From contig CAJXYE010000010.1 in assembly GCA_913063325.1 (NCBI GenBank), positions 1 to 64,000 on the forward strand: DNA of 64,000 nucleotides, given 5' to 3'. The notes under the pieces are model-generated. The model did not search any database. It saw only the letters and a program-made list of their open reading frames with translations, and had not been told where the DNA came from. Below, piece by piece: positions 1 through 11,225 of this stretch. Numbering within the stretch: position 1 is the first letter of the stretch; each line of letters opens with the position of its first letter. This stretch comes from an uncultured Colwellia sp. Lineage in GTDB: Bacteria; Pseudomonadota; Gammaproteobacteria; Enterobacterales; Alteromonadaceae. A program made the translations under genes and the position numbers.

Positions 1-289
1 TATTTTCATAAGTTACTCCAAATAATTGTTTGAAGTAACTTAACTTGATAACTACTTATTGTTTAGATGCTCTTTGCAGGACGCTTACGCATCTTCGATG
101 TGTTTTGTCGAAACTTAGCATCCATGCTACGTCCGATCAGAAACTTCGGGAATGACGAATTCAGGAACTCACGTCATGTTGAACTTGTTTCAGTATCTTA
201 ACCAGCAAGTGGCAACCTAAACGAGATCCTGATACTGAAATAAATTCAGCATGACGAATTCAGGAGAATGTGCTTCGAGTATAACGAGG

Positions 290-1027
290 TTACTTCAAAC
301 AAAACTTTCTATATGGATACCATTCTTTTTGTTTTGAATACTGAGGATTAAACTTTAGCTGGCTACATAACAGTTTTTCTCTGTTTAAATCCTTAGCAAA
401 CTCAAGTACCTGATGTAGTGATTTATATTGCTTAGTTGCGATATCAAACTGTTTGAACAACAAATCCCTTTCTTGACCTGCTAATGCCTGCCAATTTAAT
501 AACAACACCTGTATTGTGCCTACCGTCACTAAATCGACATAAGGGCCTGTAGAGAGCGCTTGGTCGATATAATATATAGTCTGCTCGTTATAACCATGTA
601 ATGCATTGTTTAAACGAGCTAAGTCAATCCAAGGATCTGGCCATAAAGGTCTTAGCTCTGTTGCTAATAAATACCATTGATTAACCTCTGTTAACTTGGA
701 TGAATCTTCAAAGCCCATATCAACACCCCAATGCATGATCTTGCCAACCATATGAGCATAATGCGGATGTGTCGGGTCTAACGATTGGGCTTTATTTATC
801 GAAGTTAATGTATCTGTGTATTCGGCTTTATCTTTTATAGTATTTTGTTTTGCCCATTCGTTTAATGAAAATTCAGCATTAAAATACCAAGCATTAGCCG
901 CACCTCGACTAAAAACAGTTGATAAACAATACAAAGTGAGCAGTAATAACAAACCTAAAGCGATAAAGTTAACTGGCTTACTTTTAAGCAGATGATGTGA
1001 CGAAATTGATGAAGCGCTCATAGACAA
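290..1027 (-). CDS. VpsP-like polysaccharide biosynthesis protein (membrane anchor plus TPR-like region)
   Basis: ORF; N-terminal TM segment; position at the distal end of the EPS locus. Confidence 0.6.
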   Translation of the reverse strand: MSMSASSISSHHLLKSKPVNFIALGLLLLLTLYCLSTVFSRGAANAWYFNAEFSLNEWAKQNTIKDKAEYTDTLTSINKAQSLDPTHPHYAHMVGKIMHWGVDMGFEDSSKLTEVNQWYLLATELRPLWPDPWIDLARLNNALHGYNEQTIYYIDQALSTGPYVDLVTVGTIQVLLLNWQALAGQERDLLFKQFDIATKQYKSLHQVLEFAKDLNREKLLCSQLKFNPQYSKQKEWYPYRKFCLK

Positions 1028-1185
1028 TCCTTTAATTTAACCTAGCTATGTACCTAATTAGTTAACTCAGGACCTTGTTACAAGCTGGATCCTCGATTAA
1101 TAGACCACGAGGATGACGGCCCTAAACGACGAAAATCACGTGCCTGAGCCATGCGCATAGCCCCCCGATGAGCCTAGCGAAAAAG

Positions 1186-1914
1186 CTATCTTTCAAACAT
1201 ACTATCAGTAATATCATAAGCATTATCGTAAAACAATTCTTGGGCTTTCTCTTCACCAAATAATTCGATAACTTTGCTTCTGGCTTCACTTAATATAGGC
1301 GGTCTACGTTTTAAGTTATGGGCGTCACTCGCAACAATGTTAATAAAGCCTTGCTCAATATAGCTTAGGGATAACGCTTGGCATTCTTCACCAAAATGCC
1401 CAGTTATAGAGCTTGCTGTAGCTTGAAACCAGCATCCTAAACGTACAAAGGCTTTGATGTTATCGGGGGATCTTAATAAGTCTCGATTACGTTCGGGGTG
1501 AGCAATAACAGGAGTAATATTCTGTTTAAGTAAATGCTTAACTAACACGTCACTTCCGGCTGGAATGTGACTATGAGGAAACTCCAGCAGCATAAACTGC
1601 TGATTATTATAATTACCATATAAAGGGAGTTGCTGACGAGAAAGTAAAGAGAGTATTTCAGAATCTAATCGTACTTCTGCGGCATAAGCTAACTCAACCT
1701 GAATTTTTTCGTTATCAACAGCCTGTTGCAAAGCTAAAAAAGACGATGCAATCACCGACAAGTAATTATTAAAACGACCGAAATGTAAATGCGGCGTAAC
1801 CACAATACGTGTTACACCATCTGCTACCGCTAAGTTAATTAAGGCAAGAGCCTCAATCATATCCTTAGCGCCATCATCAATACCAGGTAAGATATGGCAA
1901 TGAATATCTATCAT
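1186..1914 (-). CDS. CpsB/CapC-type PHP-domain tyrosine phosphatase
   Basis: N-terminal MIDIHCHILPGIDDGAKD metal-binding motif; next to the BY-kinase gene. Confidence 0.88.
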   Translation of the reverse strand: MIDIHCHILPGIDDGAKDMIEALALINLAVADGVTRIVVTPHLHFGRFNNYLSVIASSFLALQQAVDNEKIQVELAYAAEVRLDSEILSLLSRQQLPLYGNYNNQQFMLLEFPHSHIPAGSDVLVKHLLKQNITPVIAHPERNRDLLRSPDNIKAFVRLGCWFQATASSITGHFGEECQALSLSYIEQGFINIVASDAHNLKRRPPILSEARSKVIELFGEEKAQELFYDNAYDITDSMFER

Positions 1915-2045
1915 AACTTAATTATCCATTTGCCATTTTATGGCTGATCCAGTGTTGATGTGTATTTTTATAAACCAAAAAGCTAAACTGCTATTCAACA
2001 CTCAAATAAATAGCAATCCACTTTATAACAATTCACTTAGAACGG

Positions 2046-4319
2046 CTAACTCTTTTGTTCTTGGCCATAGGTATAATCACTGTAATAGCCGTGATAACTC
2101 TCGCTCGAAGCCATTTTTTTAGTATCAACTTTATTCAATACTACGCCAGCTATATTAGCATTTAAGTTAATTAATCGTCCTATGCCATCTTGAACTGATC
2201 CGATACGAGTATCATCACTTTTCACTATATAGATTACCGCATCTGATTGCTGAGCAATAACTAAAGAATCACTTACAGCTTGTACCGGTGGTGTATCAAT
2301 AATAATACGATCGTAAGATTTTTTAAGGTGATCTAATATTACAGCAAACTTAGGTGATAATAATAATTCAAGCGGATTAGACGGTATTTGACCACAAGGC
2401 ATAACAGTTAAACCTGATTTTTCATCTTGATAAATACAATCAGCAAATTGTTCGGTACCGGTGATTAAATTGCTCAAACCAGGGTGATAAAGCGGTATAT
2501 TAAAGCGTTTGCAAATACTCGGTTTACGCATATCCGCATCAATTAAAATCGTTTTTTCAACTTGTGCTAATGAAAAAGCCAAATTAGTTGCCGTTGTTGT
2601 TTTACCTTCACCCGGCACTGTAGATGTGATTTCAACTACTTTAGACGCCTTATCTAACTGTGTTAACACAAAACTGGTACGTAGAGTACGTACCGATTCT
2701 GAAAATTTATTAGAGTCATCTTCAAAAAAATAATGCAGCAATAAGGCAGCATTCTTCTTCAATACCACTAAGGGTAATAAACCTAACATGCGTTGTGATA
2801 GTTTATTTTCAATGTCACTGGCTGTTTTAAAAGTATCATTTAATGCATCGAGTACAAAGGCAATAACAAGGCCTAAACCAAAAGTACCTACAAAAGCTAA
2901 AATCACCAATAAAGGTTTATTCGGTTTTATTGGTTTAGTAGTTTTAAAAGCTCTGTCAGTAAATCGAGCGACAGCGGCATTAAAATCACTGGTTACTTCA
3001 GTTTCTTTAGCGCGAGAAAAGAATGTATCATAAATATTTCGGTTAGTTTCAACTTCACGCGACAATTTTCTATATTCATACTCTTTCGAGGTTATTTCAC
3101 GATACACTTTTTTAATTCGGGTTAGTTCTATTTCAAGCGCTTGAACATTACGTTTGCTGGTATTTAACTCTTTTTGAACACCTTTAACTAACCGTTGAAC
3201 CTGAAGAGAAAGATTTTTTTGCACAGAGATTAACTCAGCTTTCGCCGCAATAAGTTTAGGATGTTTAGGTCCATAAACACCACTTAAGTCTGATAATTTA
3301 AGTTCAGAGATAACTAATGTTCTTTTAATATCTTGTATCGCGCGGTGTGACGTAATATCGGGTATCGACTGCAATACTTCTAAGTTATCACGACCATATT
3401 CATCAATTACACGTATGATACTTTCTAACTTATTATTTTCATTCCTTGCAACCACTAACTGTACCGAGGTTTGTTCCAATTCTTTTGAAACTAGACCTAA
3501 GACACCTGAAATATCAATCAGGTTCTCACTTTCTAAATATTGCTGCAACTTATATTCAGACTCATCTAATCTAAGACGTAAATCAGTCAAGCGCGTAGTT
3601 AACCAACCTGAGGCTTCTTTCGTTACGCCCATTTTTCCAATCAAATGTTGTTCTATATAAACTTCACCAACGGTATTAGCCACTAAGGCAGCTAAAGCAG
3701 GATCACTGCTTTGAAATGAAATATGAACTAACTGGGTTTTTCGTACTGGGCTAATAGTTAAACGTTTAGTAAAAGCAGTAACTAACGCCTGTAACGCCTT
3801 TTGTTCTTGCTCTTCAATAGATAAGTCTAAAACTGCCTTTTTAGGAATAAAAGGCAGTGATTGTTTAACGTCATTAATAAAAGCGCGAACAGCTGATGGC
3901 TGGAAAATAAAGTCAGGGTGCTCTTTTAAGTTTAATTCTTCTATGACTATCTGGGCAATGCTTCTTGATTTTAAAATTTCAAATTGTGTAAGATAATACT
4001 CTTTTCGATTAGAATCTAACCCATAAACTTCTGCAAACGATACGGCTTTATTTTGTTGCGATTCAATCAATAAAGTGGCTGTAGAGCGATATATGGATGT
4101 CATATTTAGGGCAATCACAGCCGATAATAATGCAACCACAATAGCTAACGAGGAAATACGCCATAGGTATTTTTTAAATACTGAAAAATAATGGCGTAAA
4201 TCAATCATTTCTTCGACAGATTGGTTACTCATCGATTGAAAGCCTACAGAATTAGCTATTACTTGGGTTTTATCACTACCTCCAACAGTTGTCTCGCTGG
4301 CTATGTTACTATGTGTCAT
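2046..4319 (-). CDS. Polysaccharide co-polymerase / BY-kinase (Wzc/GumC-like)
   Basis: Wzz-type N-terminus, coiled coil, Walker A-like STVPGEGKTTTATNLA, Walker-like IDADMRKP, Tyr-rich C-terminus. Confidence 0.92.
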   Translation of the reverse strand: MTHSNIASETTVGGSDKTQVIANSVGFQSMSNQSVEEMIDLRHYFSVFKKYLWRISSLAIVVALLSAVIALNMTSIYRSTATLLIESQQNKAVSFAEVYGLDSNRKEYYLTQFEILKSRSIAQIVIEELNLKEHPDFIFQPSAVRAFINDVKQSLPFIPKKAVLDLSIEEQEQKALQALVTAFTKRLTISPVRKTQLVHISFQSSDPALAALVANTVGEVYIEQHLIGKMGVTKEASGWLTTRLTDLRLRLDESEYKLQQYLESENLIDISGVLGLVSKELEQTSVQLVVARNENNKLESIIRVIDEYGRDNLEVLQSIPDITSHRAIQDIKRTLVISELKLSDLSGVYGPKHPKLIAAKAELISVQKNLSLQVQRLVKGVQKELNTSKRNVQALEIELTRIKKVYREITSKEYEYRKLSREVETNRNIYDTFFSRAKETEVTSDFNAAVARFTDRAFKTTKPIKPNKPLLVILAFVGTFGLGLVIAFVLDALNDTFKTASDIENKLSQRMLGLLPLVVLKKNAALLLHYFFEDDSNKFSESVRTLRTSFVLTQLDKASKVVEITSTVPGEGKTTTATNLAFSLAQVEKTILIDADMRKPSICKRFNIPLYHPGLSNLITGTEQFADCIYQDEKSGLTVMPCGQIPSNPLELLLSPKFAVILDHLKKSYDRIIIDTPPVQAVSDSLVIAQQSDAVIYIVKSDDTRIGSVQDGIGRLINLNANIAGVVLNKVDTKKMASSESYHGYYSDYTYGQEQKS

Positions 4320-4852
4320 TAAAAAAACCTTTGCTCTATCGTGATGGTGTCGCCCGCATTTACATTATGCTCAAGAGATGCTTGCTGTTTAAATTTCTTA
4401 TCTGCTTCTCTATATAAAGAGATTTTATCCTTATCGGCGCGATCAGTTAAACCACCCGCTAACGCTACCGCCTGATTAATGGTCATGCCAGGCTGGTATG
4501 GGTAGCCACCCGGCTGTTTTACTTCGCCATGAATATAAAAAGGTCTATATTCAATAACCTGCACATAAACGTTTGGGTTAACTAAATAATCACCTTCTAG
4601 GCCTTGAGTAATCGCTAGCTCGACTTGTTTTATCGACAAACCAGCGACCTTAACCTCGCCTAAAAACGGGTAGTTGACACTACCACTGTTACCTAAGAAA
4701 CTTTCAATACTTAAATCGTCTTGACCGAAGACCTTAATAGCTATTTTGTCACCTGCACCTAGAATATAAGCTTCTTGGGCATGGGACACAGGTAACATAA
4801 ATAAGCTGAAAAATATGAAGAAACATAGTCGTTTATTAAAAAAAATAAGCAT
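4319..4852 (-). CDS. Polysaccharide export protein (Wza-like, short)
   Basis: YILGAGDKIAIKVFGQ poly_export motif plus SLBB-like region; overlaps the wzc start. Confidence 0.9.
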   Translation of the reverse strand: MLIFFNKRLCFFIFFSLFMLPVSHAQEAYILGAGDKIAIKVFGQDDLSIESFLGNSGSVNYPFLGEVKVAGLSIKQVELAITQGLEGDYLVNPNVYVQVIEYRPFYIHGEVKQPGGYPYQPGMTINQAVALAGGLTDRADKDKISLYREADKKFKQQASLEHNVNAGDTITIEQRFF

Positions 4853-4861
4853 TAAAGGTCT

Positions 4862-6064
4862 CTATAAAGAAAAAGTAAAGTCTACGCCAACAACGTTTTT
4901 ATCATATACAATATTTTCATCGGTAGAATCTTGGTCGGTATATTCAATGTAAAAAGTTACATCAACCCAACGCCTAAATTTATAACTAACATCAGCATAT
5001 AAATTATTACTTTTATCTAGACGTACAACACCAGTATATTCCTCACGTACATAACTAAAGCTTATGGTAGAAGTCACCTTTTCATCCCATTCATGCTGCC
5101 AGTTTGCCGCGTAAATGCTTTCACTAATGTAATCACCTTGTACATCAGGATCTTTAGCCGCTCGAGATGTTTCCAGCGTTAAGGTAGTATAAGTTAAGGG
5201 TTTCCAATCAACATTGCCCTCCCAACTCACCCCTTTAAAATCTTCACGCCCTGCATCTATAAACTTCTTCTGCTCTTGGCCTATCTTAAAACTACCTGAG
5301 GTTAACTTGGTAGCTTCCCATTTCATCCCTACTAATGCACTGAACATATCTGAGTCGCGTGAAATCGATTCAGCAACGTCATACTTAATAGGCCCTGCTT
5401 TGACTTCAAAAAAAGCATCCGTACTCGCGTTTGTAGTATAGAAAAAAGTAGTCCCTAACGTAGACTGATTGAAACTACTCTTTTCCGTTACCTCGGGAAA
5501 GTTAGTGTAATTTTTATTATAATAACGGCCCATAAAAGCTATACGACCACTTGAGGTTAAACTACCATATTCATAGGTTAACTTGGCTAATTGCTCATTG
5601 TATGATAAAGGTTCGTCGTAATCATTGCCTAACCCTTCCGTTAGGCCTGTACCACGTGGTTCAATATCCGTATTCGCTTCAAGTTTAATGTCAAAACGAG
5701 AGCGAGAACTTGCTTCTAAATGACTGGTAAAGCCTAAATTACCAATAACATAATTATCATCAGAGCTATCAAGATAAGTGCCTGACTCTACGCCAACATC
5801 GAGTTGATAATTATTGATGCCGTCATCAAGTAAAAAATTTACTGATGGTGCTAGGGTAAAGATTCCACTTCCCGTAGTTTCATTTCCTTGGCTGAAAATA
5901 TTATTATCGTATTTATAGCCGGTATTAATAATAGGTACAATCGCAACGCCCGAGTCAGTAATATAGGGTTCAGGTTCTACGGCAAAAACTGAACTGCAAA
6001 ATGCAACGGCAGTGGCACTAAATAGCAGCTTAGTTTTCATTTTCATTTTCATTTTCATTTTCAT
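4862..6064 (-). CDS. Outer-membrane beta-barrel protein of the EPS locus
   Basis: Signal peptide, alternating beta-strand pattern, C-terminal VGVDFTFSL. Confidence 0.75.
   Translation of the reverse strand: MKMKMKMKMKTKLLFSATAVAFCSSVFAVEPEPYITDSGVAIVPIINTGYKYDNNIFSQGNETTGSGIFTLAPSVNFLLDDGINNYQLDVGVESGTYLDSSDDNYVIGNLGFTSHLEASSRSRFDIKLEANTDIEPRGTGLTEGLGNDYDEPLSYNEQLAKLTYEYGSLTSSGRIAFMGRYYNKNYTNFPEVTEKSSFNQSTLGTTFFYTTNASTDAFFEVKAGPIKYDVAESISRDSDMFSALVGMKWEATKLTSGSFKIGQEQKKFIDAGREDFKGVSWEGNVDWKPLTYTTLTLETSRAAKDPDVQGDYISESIYAANWQHEWDEKVTSTISFSYVREEYTGVVRLDKSNNLYADVSYKFRRWVDVTFYIEYTDQDSTDENIVYDKNVVGVDFTFSL
6035..6064 (-). repeat. (ATGAAA)5 hexanucleotide tract at the start of the beta-barrel ORF
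   Basis: Five direct tttcat copies read on + strand; encodes MKMKMKMKMK. Confidence 0.97.
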
Positions 6065-6113
6065 AATCCCTTAAATTAATTTCATGCTTTGTCGTGTAAA
6101 CTATTAAAAATGA

Positions 6114-7514
6114 CTAATACGCATTTTTTGAAACAAAGCCTTTAAAAATTGTTAAAAATATAATTTTAATATCCAGCCAAACAGACCAATTCTTTATATA
6201 CTGAAGGTCAAACTCGACTCTTTTTTTCATTTTTTCCAAAGTGTCTGTTTCGCCGCGCCAACCATTTATTTGCGCCCAACCGGTAATGCCTGGCTTAACT
6301 TTATGGCGTAACATATAAAACTCTACTTTTTTACGGTATTCTTCATTATGAGATACTGCGTGAGGCCTTGGCCCCACGATAGACATAGAGCCACTCAATA
6401 CATTAAAGAACTGTGGTAATTCATCTAAACTTGTTCTACGTAAAAAACCACCAAAGGGGGTGATACGGATATCACCTTTTGTCGCTTGAATGACCTTGTC
6501 GCTATTCTCCATCACCGACATTGAGCGAAATTTCCATACCTTTATTTTTTGCCCCGATAGACCATAACGATCTTGTTTAAATAAAACAGGGCCTTTAGAT
6601 GTCAGCTTAATAATTACCGCTATAACCGTAAGTATCGGTAAAATCGCACATAAAATTAGTGATCCGATAACAAGATCTTCACTGCGCTTTATTAAACGAC
6701 GAATGCCTTGATACGGTGACTCAAAAACACTGAGTGTGTCTATTTCACCGACATGGTCGATACGTGAATGCATTAAGTTTGATAAAAGAAAGTCTGGAAC
6801 CAGATGAACATCAACCGTAGTATCACCTAAATAAGAAAGTATTTCAGCAATGCGCTTTTCTGCAGCTATAGGTAAGGCGATAAACAAAACATCAATTTCA
6901 CCTGATCGAGCTTTATTTACGGCTGTATCGATAGAACCTACAATATCACTTGAGCTCAGACCCGTAAGCCTATCGGGTGCTCTATCTTCAAAAAAACCAA
7001 CATTGTCATAACCTAACTCATCATGCAGGTTAATTTGTTCCATAATCTTAATACCTGACTGAGTAGCACCAATAATGGCAACTTTTTTACTGCTCAAACC
7101 CAACTTGCGTTTATTTTTTTTGTACGCACGTAAAGTCACACGCCATAAAAACAAAAAGCTAAAAGCCAGTAAAAACCACAGCATAATAGTAATACGTGAA
7201 AGTTGTTCAGATACTTTCAAGACAAAAGAGAAAACGACAAGACCACCAAAAGATAGCAGTAAACTTAACCATGCGGTGAATACCATCTCTCTTAACTTAC
7301 CTGCGCGCCAAGAACGATATAAATTTAAGCCTTCAGCGACATAAGAAAAACTCACCAGCACAACCAAGAGTGCAATTAAATATTCGCGGGTTAAAGGAAC
7401 ACCGTAGAGATAGGACGCTGAAATTAAACTAGCTGTTACAATCAGAATATCTATTAGTTTAGTGGCAAAGGAGTTGCTACTAAAACTGTCACTAAAAAGA
7501 GCTCTGGGGAGCAT
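6114..7514 (-). CDS. Undecaprenyl-phosphate glucose phosphotransferase (WcaJ family)
   Basis: C-terminal bacterial sugar transferase motifs KFRSM, RRTSLDELPQ, VGPRPH, KPGITGWAQ. Confidence 0.93.
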   Translation of the reverse strand: MLPRALFSDSFSSNSFATKLIDILIVTASLISASYLYGVPLTREYLIALLVVLVSFSYVAEGLNLYRSWRAGKLREMVFTAWLSLLLSFGGLVVFSFVLKVSEQLSRITIMLWFLLAFSFLFLWRVTLRAYKKNKRKLGLSSKKVAIIGATQSGIKIMEQINLHDELGYDNVGFFEDRAPDRLTGLSSSDIVGSIDTAVNKARSGEIDVLFIALPIAAEKRIAEILSYLGDTTVDVHLVPDFLLSNLMHSRIDHVGEIDTLSVFESPYQGIRRLIKRSEDLVIGSLILCAILPILTVIAVIIKLTSKGPVLFKQDRYGLSGQKIKVWKFRSMSVMENSDKVIQATKGDIRITPFGGFLRRTSLDELPQFFNVLSGSMSIVGPRPHAVSHNEEYRKKVEFYMLRHKVKPGITGWAQINGWRGETDTLEKMKKRVEFDLQYIKNWSVWLDIKIIFLTIFKGFVSKNAY

Positions 7515-7755
7515 GTATTATCCCTAATATTTGAAATGTTTATTTCCATTTGTAATTGATGAAAATAATTTGGTGTATTATAACGAACTAAAAGGACCAT
7601 TATAAGTAGGCAGTGTAAGAATTAATTGTTCAATTTATGAATATCATTGAGTTTTTAGTAATATAGACGCATTCAAGTTAATTTCTGCGAAATATAACCA
7701 CACTTTAAATTAATATGTAGTTATATTTCATTAAACCTAGCATAAGTACATATAG

Positions 7756-9174
7756 CTAAGATTTAGCTGATGAAATATATCCCAATACTTTCTCAACTAA
7801 TTCAATTGCTATTAACTGACTATCCGCTTCTATATAGCACCTAAGTTCTGGTGCGTTACCTGAAGGGCGTAGGTGTATGATAAATTGATTGTTTAATGTC
7901 ATTCGAAGCCCGTCAGTTTTATCAATACTGATTACTGTGAACTCTTTTAGACCTGCATTCAGCAATAATGTTTGAGGATCCGCTTCTACTTCTTCAAGAA
8001 GGTTTAAACTAGACTCTCTTGAAAAGTTTTGTAACCTATCACTTGCCGTGAAACTTTTAGGCAAGTTTGCTAGTAACTGAGATATTGGCTTTGAGCCTGC
8101 CAAAGCCAATACCGCTAAAGCGGGTAAAAGTGCGTCTCTAGTCGGCAATGCCGAAAGAAGCTTTTGATTTAGTGATATATCACTTCCTAACAAAAACCCG
8201 CCATTAGCTTCAAAACCCGCTACACGCTGATAGCTTTGATTCAATGCTGAAAATTGCGCTATAACATAAGGTGAACCGATTTTAGTTCGCTCTACCTTAT
8301 GGAAAGCACCACAACGTTCAATGCCAGAGTTACAACTAACGGGTACTGCTAAAGCTTCTATTTCTAGGTATTGTGCCGCCAATAAACACAAAATATCACC
8401 GCGTAAATAGTTACCTGCTTCATCAGAAAGCAATGGCCTATCGCCATCACCATCGGTTGAGAAAATAGCATCTAAACCATACTCACCTTGCCAAAGTTGA
8501 GCTTGTTTAATATCTTCTTGACCAACGGCTTCTGTATCTATAGGAACAAACTTGTCACTACGCCCTAGAGAGACAACTTCAGCACCTAATGCAGTAAATA
8601 AATCAGCATACAAATCACGACCTGCACTTGAATGCTCATAAATACCTATTTTTTTACCTAATAATAAGTCATCTGAAAAAAGCTCCAAATAACGCTGTTT
8701 ATAAGAGTCACTTGCTTTGTGGGATATAGCAGGAAGCTCGTTATTAAACGCTAGTGCTGGCACTTCAACTTCAGCCGCTAAAATAGCCAGCTCATCAGCT
8801 TTACTAATCTCCCCTTCTGGACGATAAAATTTAAGTCCATTTCGATCAAAAGGGATATGACTACCAGTTACCATGATTGATGGAATAGCATCGTTCATCG
8901 AGGTAAAAGCTAAAGCCGGTGTTGGAATAACGCCATAATAATCTACTCTTATTCCTAAATCTTTTGCAGCGGCTATACAGCTTGCTGCAATTTCAGGGCT
9001 ACTTGGGCGATTATCAATCGCTATAGCTAAACGCTTATAGTGCTTATTTGTAGATAAGAATGCTAAGGTAAATGCGGCACAAACTTCAGGTGTAAAGTCA
9101 TCAACAAGACCACGAGCACCACTTGTACCAAAAGCTATATTACTATTGCTTAAAGTTGTTGCTGCATTCATCAA
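7756..9174 (-). CDS. manB: Phosphomannomutase
   Basis: TGSHIPFDRNGLKF active-site region, DGDGDRPL metal loop, RPSGNAPELR. Confidence 0.88.
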   Translation of the reverse strand: MMNAATTLSNSNIAFGTSGARGLVDDFTPEVCAAFTLAFLSTNKHYKRLAIAIDNRPSSPEIAASCIAAAKDLGIRVDYYGVIPTPALAFTSMNDAIPSIMVTGSHIPFDRNGLKFYRPEGEISKADELAILAAEVEVPALAFNNELPAISHKASDSYKQRYLELFSDDLLLGKKIGIYEHSSAGRDLYADLFTALGAEVVSLGRSDKFVPIDTEAVGQEDIKQAQLWQGEYGLDAIFSTDGDGDRPLLSDEAGNYLRGDILCLLAAQYLEIEALAVPVSCNSGIERCGAFHKVERTKIGSPYVIAQFSALNQSYQRVAGFEANGGFLLGSDISLNQKLLSALPTRDALLPALAVLALAGSKPISQLLANLPKSFTASDRLQNFSRESSLNLLEEVEADPQTLLLNAGLKEFTVISIDKTDGLRMTLNNQFIIHLRPSGNAPELRCYIEADSQLIAIELVEKVLGYISSAKS

Positions 9175-10590
9175 CTAGCTCCTACCATACTTGTCTTCAA
9201 AACGAACAATATCATCTTCACCTAGGTAAGAGCCTGATTGAACTTCAATTAACTCTAGTGGCAATACTCCTGGGTTTTCTAGTGCGTGAACAACACCAAT
9301 AGGAATATAGGTTGATTGATTTTCAGTAAGTAAAATCTCTTGGTCACCATTGGTTACTTTTGCTGTACCAGAAACAACAATCCAGTGCTCTGCACGATGA
9401 TGATGCATTTGTACAGACAGCTTAGCACCCGGTTTTACGGTGATGCGCTTAACTTGATCTCGGTCACCAAAGTCAAGCGAGTCATACTTGCCCCAAGGGC
9501 GGTAAACTTCACGTTGATGTTTATATTCATAGCGGTTATCAGCTTTTAACTTGTTAACAATCGCTTTAACATCTTGTACTTGGTCTTTATTAGCAACAAG
9601 TAAAGCATCTTTAGTTTCAACTATTACTAAATTATCAACACCTACTGTTGTAACAAGTTTATGACCTGCATTGATATACGAGTTGGTTGAATTGTAGTTA
9701 ATAACATCACCACAATTTACATTGCCATTTTCATCTTTATCACTTACTTCCCAAATTGATGAAAATGAACCAACATCACTCCAGCCTGCATTCATTGGTA
9801 CAACAACTGCATCCTCAGTGCGTTCCATTACAGCATAGTCAATTGAATCTTCGGGACATTGTGAGAAAATTTCTGCACTGATACGAGTAAAATCTAAATC
9901 TTGAGATTTACCTTCATAAGCTTCGGTACACACGGCAAGCATTTCTGGAGAAAACTTAGCTAGCTCTTCAAGGTAACGAGATGCTTTAAACATAAACATG
10001 CCGCTGTTCCACAAGTATTCACCCGATTCCAAATACTTCTGCGCTTTTGCCAAATCAGGCTTTTCAACAAAACTATCAACATCAAAACCAGTAGCTTCGC
10101 TCTGAACTTTTTTGCTGCCCTGCTTAATATAACCGTAGCCAGTTTCAGGCTGTGTTGGCACAATACCAAAAGTAACTAACTTGCCCTGCTCGGCGAAAGC
10201 TGTTGCATCTGTAACGGCTTTTTGAAATGCGCTAACATCTTTAATAGCGTGATCAGCTGCCAATACTAATAATAAAGGGTCTTCACCTTTCTCTATGGCA
10301 GCTAATGCAGCCAAAGTTATTGCTGGTGCGGTATTTTTCCCCATTGGCTCTAAGATAATATCACTAGAGCCAGTACCGTTTGCACGTAATTGTTCTGCAA
10401 CAATAAATCTGTGCTCTTCATTACAAATGATTAATGGCTCTAAACAATTACTGTTATCAAGGCGATTAATAGTTTCTTGTAATAGTGTTTTATCATTTAA
10501 CAATGCTAAAAACTGCTTAGGATGTAACGCACGAGACAAAGGCCATAAACGGCTTCCACTGCCACCAGACATAATTACTGGTAAAATCAT
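9175..10590 (-). CDS. manC: Mannose-1-phosphate guanylyltransferase / mannose-6-phosphate isomerase
   Basis: [14 protein letters not shown] pyrophosphorylase motif; C-terminal cupin with [10 protein letters not shown]. Confidence 0.95.
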   Translation of the reverse strand: MILPVIMSGGSGSRLWPLSRALHPKQFLALLNDKTLLQETINRLDNSNCLEPLIICNEEHRFIVAEQLRANGTGSSDIILEPMGKNTAPAITLAALAAIEKGEDPLLLVLAADHAIKDVSAFQKAVTDATAFAEQGKLVTFGIVPTQPETGYGYIKQGSKKVQSEATGFDVDSFVEKPDLAKAQKYLESGEYLWNSGMFMFKASRYLEELAKFSPEMLAVCTEAYEGKSQDLDFTRISAEIFSQCPEDSIDYAVMERTEDAVVVPMNAGWSDVGSFSSIWEVSDKDENGNVNCGDVINYNSTNSYINAGHKLVTTVGVDNLVIVETKDALLVANKDQVQDVKAIVNKLKADNRYEYKHQREVYRPWGKYDSLDFGDRDQVKRITVKPGAKLSVQMHHHRAEHWIVVSGTAKVTNGDQEILLTENQSTYIPIGVVHALENPGVLPLELIEVQSGSYLGEDDIVRFEDKYGRS

Positions 10591-10662
10591 AATATTCCTT
10601 AAAATCAGTTACAAGGTGAAAGGAAGTAAGGTTACTCCACCCTAATTTCTATTTTCTACTTA

Positions 10663-11127
10663 TTAAAAGTAGTTTTTAGTATTTTGATGAACACTGTCAT
10701 CATTCATTAATTCTTCAACATCAAACCACTTATAGCCATTATGCTGCTCATTTAAAGGTAAGTTCTCAAGTGAATCTTTAAGCACTAGCACATAGGCTAT
10801 TGCAACATAGTGGGTTGAAAAATCGTGACTGTTGTCGAGGTTAGTAAAAACATTATCATCATAAAAATGATCAAAAGGCCCGAGTAACTCAGATTGTTCA
10901 ATTGAGTATTCTGTACCTAATTCTTCTTTAGTTAAACGCCTAAAAGCATCAGCCAAAGCCTCATCTTTTAAAATACGCCCACCAGGTACAAACCAAAAAC
11001 CTTTCGCAGGCCTATTTAACCTTTGCCCAAGCAATGCCTGCCCCTTCTTATTTAGAACAACTAAATCAATTGAAACAAGCGGCGTACTTTCAATAACAGT
11101 GGAAAAAACTTCTTTTTCTAAGAACAT
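10663..11127 (-). CDS. gmm: GDP-mannose mannosyl hydrolase (NUDIX)
   Basis: NUDIX-like GGRILKDEALADAFRRLTKEELG; context with manB/manC. Confidence 0.85.
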   Translation of the reverse strand: MFLEKEVFSTVIESTPLVSIDLVVLNKKGQALLGQRLNRPAKGFWFVPGGRILKDEALADAFRRLTKEELGTEYSIEQSELLGPFDHFYDDNVFTNLDNSHDFSTHYVAIAYVLVLKDSLENLPLNEQHNGYKWFDVEELMNDDSVHQNTKNYF

Positions 11128-11225
11128 AAAATCTCCGTAGTAATAAGTAACAAAGTGAAAGTGACAAAGGCTTCCCCTTCCTACTTTAACCTTTCAAACT
11201 TCTCACTTATTCCCTATCAAATTTC

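Noticed and set aside
1940-2122. 60-aa plus-strand ORF between the phosphatase and wzc
   Set aside because: Mostly overlaps the wzc 3' end antisense; no motif or RBS evidence.
10295-10645. Plus-strand ORF antisense to manC (116 aa)
   Set aside because: Fully opposite a strongly conserved gene with no domain signal. The same reasoning applies to most short antisense ORFs (e.g. 2509, 2788, 3415, 17894, 31458, 36602, 45879, 48931, 50367, 54506).
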